Assembly: GCA_034440455.1 (NCBI GenBank)
Contig: JAWXCB010000107.1
Coordinates: 1 to 59,656 of the forward strand
DNA length: 59,656 nucleotides
Direction of reading: 5' to 3'
From: JAWXCB01 sp034440455
GTDB taxonomy: Bacteria; Bacteroidota; Bacteroidia; Chitinophagales; CAIOSU01
In this document: piece by piece, positions 51,689-59,656 of the stretch
How the letters are laid out: each line of letters begins with the position of its first letter
How positions within the stretch are numbered: position 1 is the first letter of the stretch
Notes under the pieces: model-generated
What the model was told of the DNA's origin: nothing
The model's input: the letters and a program-made list of their open reading frames with translations, nothing else
Databases searched by the model: none
Translations under genes and position numbers: made by a program

Positions 51689-52764
51689 TCGAGCTTATGT
51701 TTTTTCAAATGTTCTTTAATACTTTTAGCTATCACCTCTCCTAATAAAACCGGAACTGCATTTCCTAGTTGACGAGCTATCATTACCGATGAAAACGATT
51801 TCTTGTCTTTAAAGAATTTATACTCATAAGGAAAAGTTTGTAATAAGGCTGCTTCCCTTAACGAGATGGCTCTATCTTGTTCAGGATGTCCAAATCTTCC
51901 ATTCCCATAACCCACGCAATGAGTTGTAATTGTTGGAGAGGGAACTTCCCATTTCATTCTTCCATAAACACTGGGATATGATTTCCCGGAATCCTTTTTA
52001 TGGCATTCTAAAATCAATTCCTCAGGCCAATCTTTCCAACTACCTCCGTAAGGCGTTTGCCTGATTCGTCTTTTATTCAGAGGACTTAATTTTCTTGAGA
52101 AATGCAACGGATCATTCTTATGCGTTTCTCCATCAGTTATCTTAGGAAGTTTACCAATGATGTCTTTGACAGTTCGATATTTATCTGGTGTGTGTGTTTT
52201 AGGAATTAGTTTTATTTCGCCAAGTTTTGATGCCAATAAAACAACTCTTTTTCGATTTTGAGGAATGCCATAGTCAGGACAATGAACAACCTGACAGTCT
52301 ACATAATAATCTTGGCTTTTCAGTTCATTTAAAAAATCTTCCAAAACAGGAGCTTTTTTAAAATTGAGTAACTGCGCCACATTCTCCATTGAAACAATAT
52401 CCGGCTTTGTTTCCTTTATTAACCTTGAGAATTCGTAAAGAAGACCCCATTTATTTTTCTTTTTTTCCTTATTCTTAAATGTGTAAGATGAAAATGGTTG
52501 GCATGGGGCGCAACCAATTAAAATTTTCACTTGAGCGTTATCATATAATCTTCCTATCTCTTCCTTAGAAACTAAAGAAACATCCTTTGGAAAAAAGATT
52601 GAATTATTATTAACCTCAAATGCGTATTTACAAGTTTCGTCTATGTCAAAACCTGCCACCACTTTAAACCCCTCCGTTTTGAATCCAAAAGAAAGACCTC
52701 CAATTCCGCAAAAAAGATCAACCACAGCGGCCTTGCTTTGCACTTTTCTATCCATACAACCCAA
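51685..52764 (-). CDS. DNA (cytosine-5) methyltransferase
   Basis: 359 residues with the C5 motif order intact: I VDLFCGIGGLSFGF, IV GCAPCQPFSSY (catalytic Cys in PCQ), VI SMENVAQL, VIII QNRKRVVLLAS, IX near REAALLQTFPYEY and X RQLGNAVPVLLGEVIA. The target-recognition region lies at about 200-300. It methylates cytosine in an unknown site. First gene of a three-gene operon with DUF262 and HEPN genes and no restriction endonuclease. The start may be at ATG 52753-52755 (MDRKV). Confidence 0.95.
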   Translation of the reverse strand: MGCMDRKVQSKAAVVDLFCGIGGLSFGFKTEGFKVVAGFDIDETCKYAFEVNNNSIFFPKDVSLVSKEEIGRLYDNAQVKILIGCAPCQPFSSYTFKNKEKKKNKWGLLYEFSRLIKETKPDIVSMENVAQLLNFKKAPVLEDFLNELKSQDYYVDCQVVHCPDYGIPQNRKRVVLLASKLGEIKLIPKTHTPDKYRTVKDIIGKLPKITDGETHKNDPLHFSRKLSPLNKRRIRQTPYGGSWKDWPEELILECHKKDSGKSYPSVYGRMKWEVPSPTITTHCVGYGNGRFGHPEQDRAISLREAALLQTFPYEYKFFKDKKSFSSVMIARQLGNAVPVLLGEVIAKSIKEHLKKHKLE

Positions 52765-53091
52765 TCTATTTGTTTGACAAAGTAAGCAAAAAGAAAAAAT
52801 GATTAAAAACTAAGTTTTCCACGCTATTTCTTTTTTTGAAGAATGTGTAGTCATAGTATGTTTCCTCCAATATCGCACAAGCATGGAGCAAATGTTCTCA
52901 CTTCGCGCTTTCGTGTACCTTGTCTTTGGTGGTGTTCGGCTCGAAGCGGGTTACCTAAATCGCAAATTGTTTCTGCATGAGTTGTTCAACCATCCGCGTC
53001 CGCTTGTGTCAACAGTTTTCATCGTCCTTATGGAAATCTCCCCCAAGCGCATCTTTCACCAAACCTTTCCCAGATAATCCGCAATAGCGCA
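52765..53091. other. Gap upstream of the methyltransferase operon
   Basis: 327 bases containing the divergent leaders of the methyltransferase operon and of the 53092 gene. A 64-codon frame at 52883-53077 has no family features and is not accepted. No repeat or RNA gene is recognised, and no clear sigma-box pair. Confidence 0.5.
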
Positions 53092-53613
53092 ATGGCAAAT
53101 GCACTTAAAATAATTCTCCTCCTGTTTACTCTCCTTGATTTTGGGAGTATTGACGCGCAGAGCGAAAAAAGATTTTGCAAGGCGGTTGATAAAGAAAACT
53201 TTCACCGCGTAGCCCGCTTTGTGAAGCAGCAGTTGAAACAGCATCGCTACGCTACGGAATACAGCAATCCTGAGGTAGTTACATTTCAAGCCATACTTAC
53301 CACTTACACGCCAAACATAGATTCAATTGCCGCCTGGCTGAGAAACTTTCATTGCGTAGCTGATGTCAGTTGGGACAAGTGCATGACAAAAGCCGCCATC
53401 TATCCCGGACATTCAACTATTGGCGTGAAGTTTAAAACCCGGAATGGCGAGATTGAAAAATGCTTCCTGCTGCAGGAAGGAACCACCGGCAGGGTGAACA
53501 TCTTTGGATGGCATCTAAAATTATCGAAATCAAAAACCAAACTGGTTTATAAAAGGATGTACGATTGCAGCGGCTTTATTGAAATGCAAAAAAAGAATTG
53601 TGCGGGCTTGTAG
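53092..53613 (+). CDS. Secreted hypothetical protein
   Basis: 173 residues with a signal peptide (MANALKIILLLFTLLDFGSI). The mature part has five cysteines and a compact mixed composition (FQAILTTYTPNIDSIAAWL, KTRNGEIEKCFLLQEG). I recognise no family. It is followed by a copy of the hairpin repeat found at 47941. Confidence 0.55.
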   Translation: MANALKIILLLFTLLDFGSIDAQSEKRFCKAVDKENFHRVARFVKQQLKQHRYATEYSNPEVVTFQAILTTYTPNIDSIAAWLRNFHCVADVSWDKCMTKAAIYPGHSTIGVKFKTRNGEIEKCFLLQEGTTGRVNIFGWHLKLSKSKTKLVYKRMYDCSGFIEMQKKNCAGL

Positions 53614-53652
53614 TTTTCAGCATGTTCTGTTTCAGATAACTCATCATTATCG

Positions 53653-53688
53653 CAAGTTTTCCTTCGGAAGACTTGAAACAACAGGGGA
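53653..53688 (+). repeat. Hairpin repeat, second copy
   Basis: CAAGTTTTCC TTC GGAAGACTTG (9 of 10 pairs), then AAACAACAGGGGA, matching 47941-47976 almost exactly. It may close the upstream gene. Confidence 0.8.
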
Positions 53689-53713
53689 TGCGAGTGAATG
53701 CGGGGAACGAATT

Positions 53714-54604
53714 TTATCCTGCCGGAATACGTAGATTCTCTTTTCTGCTATGTTTCCACCTTCTGTGCGACCAAAGGTAATCTTCCGGCTTCTTTCTGAT
53801 AATTTGTTCAAGAGTGCGCATGTAGTTTTCGGTTATTTCTCCCGGAGAGGTGTTAACCGGATCATTTTCAAGCACCGTAATTGTTACTGCATAGTGCCCT
53901 TTTTTAATCCGTTGAACATCAAAGTATAGCATCGGTAATTCATAAGATTTCGCAAAAGATTCCGCACCGGTAAGACATGCGGTGTCTTGGTTAAGAAACT
54001 CCATCCAATGTGCTTTTTCCGGTTTGGATGGACTTTGATCGGCACCAAAGAAGTATAATACGGGTTCATTGTGCGTTGCATTAAACACGTTTTTTATTTC
54101 TGAGCCGGGGACAAGCTCAGTGCCCCATTTCTTGCGATTCTGCCGCATGTATGTATCAATCGGCTTGTTGGTCAAGGGGGTATAAAACGCATACAGCTTA
54201 TGCTTGAGCGCCAGCGGTGCAGCCATGATGCCCCATTCCCAATTAGCATAATGGGCGCCAACAGCCACAACACTTTTGCCTTTCGCATACAGATCATTCA
54301 TCACTTCGGGATTAACAAAGACATAGCGTTGCTGCAGGTCTTTTTTAGTAATGGTAAATCCTTTAATTCCCTCGACTATAATATCACAAAAATTATGATA
54401 AAACCCCTTGATGATTTTCTGATGTGCCTGCTGTGTCAAATTGGGAAAGGATCGCTCAATATTTGTCTGAATCACCTTCTTCCGATAGGGTATGACATAA
54501 ATTAACAGGAGGCAGAACAGATCTGATAAGAGATACAATAACCGGAAAGGCAGCGCTGCAAATAATCGCGCTATAAAAATAAACAGGTAGTACGAAATGC
54601 GCAT
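53714..54604 (-). CDS. Lysophospholipid/lipid A acyltransferase (LpxL/HtrB family)
   Basis: 296 residues. An N-terminal membrane anchor (YYLFIFIARLFAALPFRLLY) precedes the acyltransferase domain. The catalytic H-x4-E motif is in VVAVGAHYANWEWG, followed by FGADQSPSKPEKAHWMEFL (acceptor-binding motif) and YLWSHRRWKH near the end. It transfers an acyl chain to lipid A or a related lipid at the inner membrane. Monocistronic, divergent from the serine hydrolase gene. Confidence 0.85.
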   Translation of the reverse strand: MRISYYLFIFIARLFAALPFRLLYLLSDLFCLLLIYVIPYRKKVIQTNIERSFPNLTQQAHQKIIKGFYHNFCDIIVEGIKGFTITKKDLQQRYVFVNPEVMNDLYAKGKSVVAVGAHYANWEWGIMAAPLALKHKLYAFYTPLTNKPIDTYMRQNRKKWGTELVPGSEIKNVFNATHNEPVLYFFGADQSPSKPEKAHWMEFLNQDTACLTGAESFAKSYELPMLYFDVQRIKKGHYAVTITVLENDPVNTSPGEITENYMRTLEQIIRKKPEDYLWSHRRWKHSRKENLRIPAG

Positions 54605-54722
54605 TCAAGCCAAAAGTACTTACTCCATTTGAACTTGCAATCTAAGGATGCCGGATGCAGAGAAAACATTCACTCGCGGTGGGCGCGCAAATAAGGGATT
54701 ATCGTAAATTACGCTGCCGGTC

Positions 54723-54730
54723 TATTTTTG
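54723..54730 (+). promoter_or_regulatory. Putative -7 box of the serine hydrolase gene
   Basis: TATTTTTG fits TAnnTTTG; a poor TTAT lies at the upstream position. It supports the TTG start at 54746 over the one at 54728, which overlaps the box. Confidence 0.5.
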
Positions 54731-54745
54731 AATCTAAACCCGACA

Positions 54746-55864
54746 TTGAAAAGAATAACTTACGTTTTGCTTGTTGCCACTTGCATTGCAGCGGGTTTGC
54801 AAGGATGTATGCCTTTCAAAGCAGTTTTTCGTGGGCACCCGGATTACAGGGATAGCAAGCGATTTCCTACCAATGCGATTGCTGCGGGAAATGAAGTCTT
54901 CCATTTTCAAACCACTGATAAAGATTGGGGTAAAACAATAAAAGTAACTGACTGGACCACCGACCTGCCTGTGTTTTCTACCATTCAACAGGTTGTTGCC
55001 GGACATTCTACGCTGGCATTTCTCCTCATCCGCAAGGATACTATCTTGTTTGAGTATTATGCCGAAGGCTCCACTTCAAAAAGCCAATTCCCTTCTTACT
55101 CTATCGCAAAATCTTTTACCTCCGCGCTGATTGGCATCGCAATTCAGGAAGGATTTATCAATAGCGTGGATGACCCAGTGAAGAACTATTTACCGGAATT
55201 GAATTTTCATCCCTATTTCAACCAACTCACCCTCCGCCATTTGTTAAATCAAACTTCTGGCATCAAATATTCGCTTACGCAGGATGCAGTCATTTATTAT
55301 GGCAGGGACATTTGGAAAAGCGTTAAGCGGATTGAATTTGATACGACACCCGGAAAAATTCAAAGCTATTTGAATATCAATTACCTGCTTTTGGGAATGG
55401 CGCTGGAAACAGCTACGGGCATTGCCCCCCATACGTATCTTGAAGAAAAGCTCTGGCAACCTTTAGGAATGGAGACGGACGCTTTCTGGAGCGCTGACAA
55501 CAAAAACCGGAAGGAGAAAACTTTCTGCTGCCTGAATGCTACAGCAATGGATTATGCAAAATTCGGCAGGCTTTATCTTCATGACGGGTCATGGGAAGGA
55601 AAACAAATCATAGAGCAACAATGGGTGAATCAATCTGTCAGCAGGGACACTACGGCAGGGAGCAGTTTCGGATATAATTTCGGCTGGCATATCGGGCTTT
55701 TGGAATACGGTGATTTCATGGCTAACGGACTTTACAAGCAACATATTTATATCAATCCAAAAAAAGAGTTGATTATTGTTTCGCTGCTCAGAAAAGAAGA
55801 TAAACTAAAGGCGGAAAGAGTGAATTGGTGGTATGTGTTCCGGCAAATCTCTGATCAGTTGTAA
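54746..55864 (+). CDS. Beta-lactamase-fold serine hydrolase, lipoprotein
   Basis: About 372 residues from TTG at 54746; the alternative TTG at 54728 lies within the promoter. The lipoprotein signal ends at GLQGC. Penicillin-binding motifs: SYSIAKSF (SxxK; Ser nucleophile) and QSYLNINY (YxN). The third motif appears as YKQHIYINP in place of KTG/GGQ. Class C beta-lactamase-like esterases and peptidases share this set; substrate unknown. Likely anchored in the outer membrane. Confidence 0.85.
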   Translation: MKRITYVLLVATCIAAGLQGCMPFKAVFRGHPDYRDSKRFPTNAIAAGNEVFHFQTTDKDWGKTIKVTDWTTDLPVFSTIQQVVAGHSTLAFLLIRKDTILFEYYAEGSTSKSQFPSYSIAKSFTSALIGIAIQEGFINSVDDPVKNYLPELNFHPYFNQLTLRHLLNQTSGIKYSLTQDAVIYYGRDIWKSVKRIEFDTTPGKIQSYLNINYLLLGMALETATGIAPHTYLEEKLWQPLGMETDAFWSADNKNRKEKTFCCLNATAMDYAKFGRLYLHDGSWEGKQIIEQQWVNQSVSRDTTAGSSFGYNFGWHIGLLEYGDFMANGLYKQHIYINPKKELIIVSLLRKEDKLKAERVNWWYVFRQISDQL

Positions 55865-55927
55865 AATTCCTTTGCCCTTGCAAGCGACCCGCTCAAATCA
55901 AACAAGCGGAGGGATCAAAGGCAAGCA

Positions 55928-56320
55928 TCAATTAAACCACACCGCATAGCGTTGCCTGCGCAGTTCCAACGCGAGTTGTTCTTCCATCTTTAGCGCTTGT
56001 GTTCTGGTCATAAGAGGTAAATGTTCGTACAGGCTGGGACGCAGATAGCTGCCATATTTCTGCACGATGTTAGCGGAGAGTTTGTGTCCTTTCTTGTTTC
56101 TATATCCTGTGATATGCTGTTGGAATCGTTCTTTAGGAGTCTTGCTCGTCATGCCGACATAGAGACATTCGAGCACTCCGTTGAATTGCGGATTGGCAGC
56201 GCGAAACCTGGCATCTTCTGTAAATACCTTCTTCTTCAATTCGATAACATAAACCCGGTAGATTGCCGCAGGCATAGATTGATTGCTCAAAATAAAATTA
56301 CGTGTTAGAAGGTAGCTCAT
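55928..56320 (-). CDS. GIY-YIG-like nuclease-fold protein
   Basis: 130 residues. YRVYVIELKKKVF and LYVGMTSKTPKERFQQHITG form the GIY and YIG strands with the downstream Arg; LRPSLYEHLPLMTRTQALKM includes a conserved Glu region. The GIY/YIG triads are degenerate (VYV, YVG). It is close to a stand-alone family known across bacteria. A start at MPAAIYRVY is also possible. Single gene, divergent from the large adhesin. Confidence 0.65.
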   Translation of the reverse strand: MSYLLTRNFILSNQSMPAAIYRVYVIELKKKVFTEDARFRAANPQFNGVLECLYVGMTSKTPKERFQQHITGYRNKKGHKLSANIVQKYGSYLRPSLYEHLPLMTRTQALKMEEQLALELRRQRYAVWFN

Positions 56321-56418
56321 CTTCCCCTTCTTTAATTTTTCGCATTTAGCATTAACTTCGTCCTTCTCTAATCATATTAACAGTCTTTGCGCATTATTTT
56401 TGAACTGCTAATCCTACT

Positions 56419-59340
56419 ATGAAAAAAATCATTACCCTTTCAGCGATATTCATCCTCCTGCATTATTTCTCTCCTGCCCAAGATGTAACATTTTCAGGCT
56501 CAGGCTGTGGCGGTGGCGCTGTGTCAGGAACATGGACAGTTCCTTGTGGCGTTTCCAATGTCACCATCCACGTATATGGCGGTGGTGGTGGCGCGGGCGG
56601 TGGCGGTGGTGGAAGTAATGGAGGATTTTTTAATACTCGTGGCGGTGGTGGCGCAGGTGGCGGTGGTTACACAACTATCACAATAAATGTAACTCCCGGC
56701 TCATCATTTTCATACAGCGCAGGCGCTGGCGGTTGTGGCGGTGGCAATGGCTCTGATGGTGATGATGGTGATGATGGCAATTTCGGAGGAACCAGCACCT
56801 TTTCAGGCACTGATGCTGGCGGCTTATTAGTAAACCTTGCAGCAAACGGGGGTTCGCGAGGAACGGGTGGCGATGGAACTGAGGGCAGCACCGGATCGGG
56901 CGGGAGCGGTGGCGGTGTCAGCGGTGGAACGACAAATACTTCTGGAGGAGCCGGCAATAATGGAAGCGGTGGAAATGGCGGCACAGGTGGCGCAAACGCA
57001 GGACCTGCCGGTGGTGCTGGAGGAGCAAGCACAGGCGCAGGCGGCAATCAATATGGCGGGGGCGGTGCAGGAGGCGGTAATAGCTCTGGCGGACCAGGCG
57101 CACGCGGTGGAATTCTGATTACCTTTAACGCTACTACCACAATCCCTGTCCCCACGATTTCAAGTACGCTGCCAACATGTACCATTGACGGTAGCAGCAC
57201 AATCAGCAATTATGATGGCGCAATGACTTATCTGTTTACTCCTTCCGGTCCTTCGGCTGGCGCGGGTGGAGCAATTACAGGAATGGTAACAGGAACAAGC
57301 TATACCGTAATCGCAAGAGATGCGGGAGGATGTGATTCTCAACCAAGCGCTCCTTTCAGCAATGCTCCGGCAGCACCGCTGCCGATACCTGCAATTTCAA
57401 CTGCCCCGCCAACATGCACCACAGACGGAATCAGCACAATTACGAATTACAACGGAGCGATGACTTATCTCTTTACTCCTTCCGGTCCTTCGGTAGGAGC
57501 GGGTGGAGTGATTACCGGGATGATAGCAGGAACAAGCTACACGACAGAAGCAACGGACGGAAGTTGCACTTCTGCCCCAAGTGCTTCTTTCAGCAATTCT
57601 GCACAACTGCCTGCTCCTGTTGCGCTTATTACAGGTTCGTTAAGTTATTGCACAGGCAGCAACACCACCCTTTCGGCAAGCGGAGGAGTAAGCTATGTAT
57701 GGACGGACGCGGGTGCAATCAACATCGGGAATAGCGCAGATGTTCCAGTTACACAAGGTGTCTATACTGTTGTAGTAACTGATGCGAATAACTGCACGGC
57801 TTCCGCTTCGGCTACGGTAACGGAAACAGCAGGTCCATCGGCAACGCTAATGGCTGCGCCTATGCAGATATGTACAGGGCAAAGCGTCACCTTCACTGCC
57901 GACCTTTCCGGCTTTTCGCTTTATGAATTTTTTCTGAATGGAACATCCGTGCAAAGCAGCGCGGCAAATACCTATACCTCCTCTGCCATCGCGCAAGGCG
58001 ATATTGTTACTGTAAGAGCGCAAGATGCAGGTTGCTTCGGACCAATCAGCAGCGATGTTTCCGTTACAGTTCTGCAAATCGGAACCGCAACAGTGACGTT
58101 ATCTGTTGCGCCTGCTTCCATTTGCCTTGGACAAAACGTGACATTCACCGCGAGTCCATCCGGCTTTTTGCTTTATGAATTTTTAGTGAACGGCACAGTA
58201 GTGCAAACTGATGTATCAAATACTTATTCAACCACCGCGATTGTTCAGGGTGATGTTGTTACCGCCAGAGCTTCGGACATATTATGCTTTGGACCTGAAA
58301 GCAATCCTGTTTCTCTAACCATTCTTCAAATCGGCACTGCGGTAGTTTCGCTTTCCGCTTCCGAGGACACAATATGCCTCGGGCAAGACGTTACTTTTAC
58401 AGCTACTCCACCCGGATTTGCTCTCTATGAATTTATACGAAACGGCAGCGCAGTTCAATTAAGTGCTTCTAATACATACACGACATCCACGCTCCTTCAA
58501 ATTGACACGCTTATAGTAAGAGCATCCGACCAAGGCTGCTTCGGACCCATCAGCAATGAGGTGCATGTATTCATTCAGTCAACATTGCCCGTTAATGCCG
58601 GCAACGACATCGTAACTTGCCCTCACGCTCCGCCTATAACACTGCAAGGTTTTTCACCCGCAGGCGGAACATGGAGCGGACTTGGTATCACCAATCCATC
58701 GGGAATCTTTAATCCATCATCTGTAAGTTCTGGAACGCACACGCTCACCTATTCCGTGAGCGATGCAAACGGATGTTCGGGAGACGATGCAATCAGCGCT
58801 GAAGTATATGCGCCCGTGCAAGCTGATTTTTCTGCGACTCCGGTTGTAATGGAATTGGCAGACAGTATTCCGGTTGTATTTACAGACCTTTCTTCCGGAG
58901 CAGTATCGTGGCAATGGAATTTTGGCGATGAAAACTCAAGCAATCTTCAAAACCCAACCCACGTTTATTCTGACACTGGCAGTTATACCATCACGCTCAT
59001 CACCACAGATGCAAACGGATGTACAGATACAACAGTTAGAATAAATTATATTCTCGTAGCAGGCGCAGCTACCGTATTCGTGCCGAATGCGTTTACTCCT
59101 AATACTGATGGGGTGAATGATGTGCTTTTTGTGTATGGCGAGGGCATCAGCGAAATCGTGTTTGAAGTTTACAACCGTTGGGGCGAACTAGTTTTCGTGT
59201 CGAGGAATATGAGTGATGGCTGGGACGGAACCTATCTCGGAAAATTGATGAATCCTGATGTTTATATCTATACTCTTTACGTGGAGTTCACCAACCGCAA
59301 AGCCGAACGGCATAAAGGAAGCGTGACGCTACTCCGGTGA
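56419..59340 (+). CDS. Large secreted adhesin-like protein with gliding/type IX C-terminal domain
   Basis: 973 residues. Signal peptide (MKKIITLSAIFILLHYFSPA), then a Gly-rich stretch at about 50-235. Two repeats of about 73 residues follow (245-395; TNYNGAMTYLFTPSGPS). Three tandem Ig-like repeats of about 84 residues come next (470-717; ICLGQDVTFTATPPGF, YEFLVNGT). A PKD domain lies at about 800-880 (VVFTDLSSGAVSWQWNFGDE). The end is the gliding motility-associated (CHU_C) type B domain: VPNAFTPNTDGVND ... NRWGELVF ... GWDGTYLG. Exported by the type IX system and likely fibrous on the surface. Confidence 0.9.
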   Translation: MKKIITLSAIFILLHYFSPAQDVTFSGSGCGGGAVSGTWTVPCGVSNVTIHVYGGGGGAGGGGGGSNGGFFNTRGGGGAGGGGYTTITINVTPGSSFSYSAGAGGCGGGNGSDGDDGDDGNFGGTSTFSGTDAGGLLVNLAANGGSRGTGGDGTEGSTGSGGSGGGVSGGTTNTSGGAGNNGSGGNGGTGGANAGPAGGAGGASTGAGGNQYGGGGAGGGNSSGGPGARGGILITFNATTTIPVPTISSTLPTCTIDGSSTISNYDGAMTYLFTPSGPSAGAGGAITGMVTGTSYTVIARDAGGCDSQPSAPFSNAPAAPLPIPAISTAPPTCTTDGISTITNYNGAMTYLFTPSGPSVGAGGVITGMIAGTSYTTEATDGSCTSAPSASFSNSAQLPAPVALITGSLSYCTGSNTTLSASGGVSYVWTDAGAINIGNSADVPVTQGVYTVVVTDANNCTASASATVTETAGPSATLMAAPMQICTGQSVTFTADLSGFSLYEFFLNGTSVQSSAANTYTSSAIAQGDIVTVRAQDAGCFGPISSDVSVTVLQIGTATVTLSVAPASICLGQNVTFTASPSGFLLYEFLVNGTVVQTDVSNTYSTTAIVQGDVVTARASDILCFGPESNPVSLTILQIGTAVVSLSASEDTICLGQDVTFTATPPGFALYEFIRNGSAVQLSASNTYTTSTLLQIDTLIVRASDQGCFGPISNEVHVFIQSTLPVNAGNDIVTCPHAPPITLQGFSPAGGTWSGLGITNPSGIFNPSSVSSGTHTLTYSVSDANGCSGDDAISAEVYAPVQADFSATPVVMELADSIPVVFTDLSSGAVSWQWNFGDENSSNLQNPTHVYSDTGSYTITLITTDANGCTDTTVRINYILVAGAATVFVPNAFTPNTDGVNDVLFVYGEGISEIVFEVYNRWGELVFVSRNMSDGWDGTYLGKLMNPDVYIYTLYVEFTNRKAERHKGSVTLLR

Positions 59341-59346
59341 GTCCGG

Positions 59347-59541
59347 CTATTCTTTTTTCTGTTTATGTTCCTGTTCCTCTTCTTCGTTTTCTTCCTCAAG
59401 CAACTCACGGATTTCATCCTGCAGTTCATCAGGGTTGGAAGTATTGTAGATGCTGACATTCAACACTCCCGTTGCAATCAGGATGGCGATAAGAGCTGAG
59501 AGTGCGAGAACAAATAGAAGCAGATAATAAAGCAACTGCAT
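59347..59541 (-). CDS. Small single-span membrane protein
   Basis: 64 residues: a hydrophobic segment (YYLLLFVLALSALIAILIAT) and a highly acidic tail (ELQDEIRELLEEENEEEEQE). The cytoplasmic coiled acidic tail suggests a structural or regulatory role. No family recognised. Convergent with the large adhesin gene, six bases away. Confidence 0.5.
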   Translation of the reverse strand: MQLLYYLLLFVLALSALIAILIATGVLNVSIYNTSNPDELQDEIRELLEEENEEEEQEHKQKKE

Positions 59542-59656
59542 GTTTCAAATTTAACCGTATTTAGTCGTCCCTCAAAAAGTCCTTTTATACTTTTATAAAA
59601 ATGAATTTTGGTTGAAAATCGAAATAGGAAAGCAGGAATTGCATTCTGAAACGCAG

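Noticed and set aside
52883..53077. 64-codon frame upstream of the 53092 gene
   Set aside because: No recognisable features, and it is more likely leader sequence of the two divergent genes.
56667..57118. Long proline-rich and other frames inside the glycine-rich region
   Set aside because: They are shadows of the Gly codons of the real adhesin gene in other frames.

Overview
The window reads as a chromosomal segment from a member of the Bacteroidota. Four things point there: proteins with type IX secretion C-terminal sorting domains (7014-9731, 31250-32815, 56419-59340), Bacteroidota-typical families (long NusB, DUF3276/PUR-alpha-like protein, porin O/P, a TonB-dependent receptor with a carboxypeptidase-regulatory-like N-terminus), promoter boxes of the TAnnTTTG type with a TTG/TTTG box about 20 bp upstream, and weak or absent Shine-Dalgarno sequences. 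It is mostly a mosaic of short operons and single genes with many convergent and divergent pairs.

Layout. 1-1860: gene-free flank and a decayed ISAon1-like (ISL3 family) insertion sequence. 1970-7000: tRNA-Ser, DUF721 protein, DUF3276 protein, an ABC exporter, nusB, thioredoxin and NUDIX genes. 7000-15200: a secreted beta-helix protein, a Pif1-like helicase, a porin and a truncated surface protein. 15300-21200: DUF983, purK-purE, an FAD oxidoreductase, rhodanese, a steroid-reductase-like membrane protein and a vWA protein. 21250-26350: small, hypothetical and broken genes, a toxin-antitoxin pair and a zone packed with repeats and hairpins. 26345-36400: a TolB-like lipoprotein, a SET-domain protein, a TonB receptor plus secreted hydrolase, an aminotransferase, an unknown secreted protein and tRNA-Met. 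36460-47700: rarA, an envelope polysaccharide group (GT39-like, GT4-like, a plant-type GDP-mannose 3,5-epimerase) with arfB, then phoH, nrnA, ndk and an outer-membrane protein. 47850-59550: hairpin array, DUF2277 remnant, minisatellite, DUF488, a compact three-gene defence-like operon (C5 DNA methyltransferase, DUF262 protein, HEPN protein), a lipid A-type acyltransferase, a beta-lactamase-fold hydrolase and a 973-residue adhesin-like protein.

Two things stand out. The first is the operon at 49999-52764 (reverse strand): a cytosine methyltransferase, a stand-alone DUF262 protein and a HEPN-type protein with overlapping ends and visibly higher A+T than its neighbours. It has no classical restriction nuclease and no HNH/DUF1524 partner, and looks like a modification-linked defence module with a probable RNase effector. 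The second is heavy colonisation by palindromic elements. One 86-88 bp family has three full copies and one half copy, and its core also sits in frame inside the TolB-like gene. Other hairpin families abut or replace the starts of purK, the FAD oxidoreductase, the MORN/TPR gene and the DUF2277 remnant. Several genes are visibly broken: IS ORF1 (in-frame TAA), the 22083 fibronectin-type gene (TGA), DUF2277 (5' loss) and the 13712 surface protein (no sorting domain).

All calls come from reading the sequence and remembered family motifs; no database search was run.
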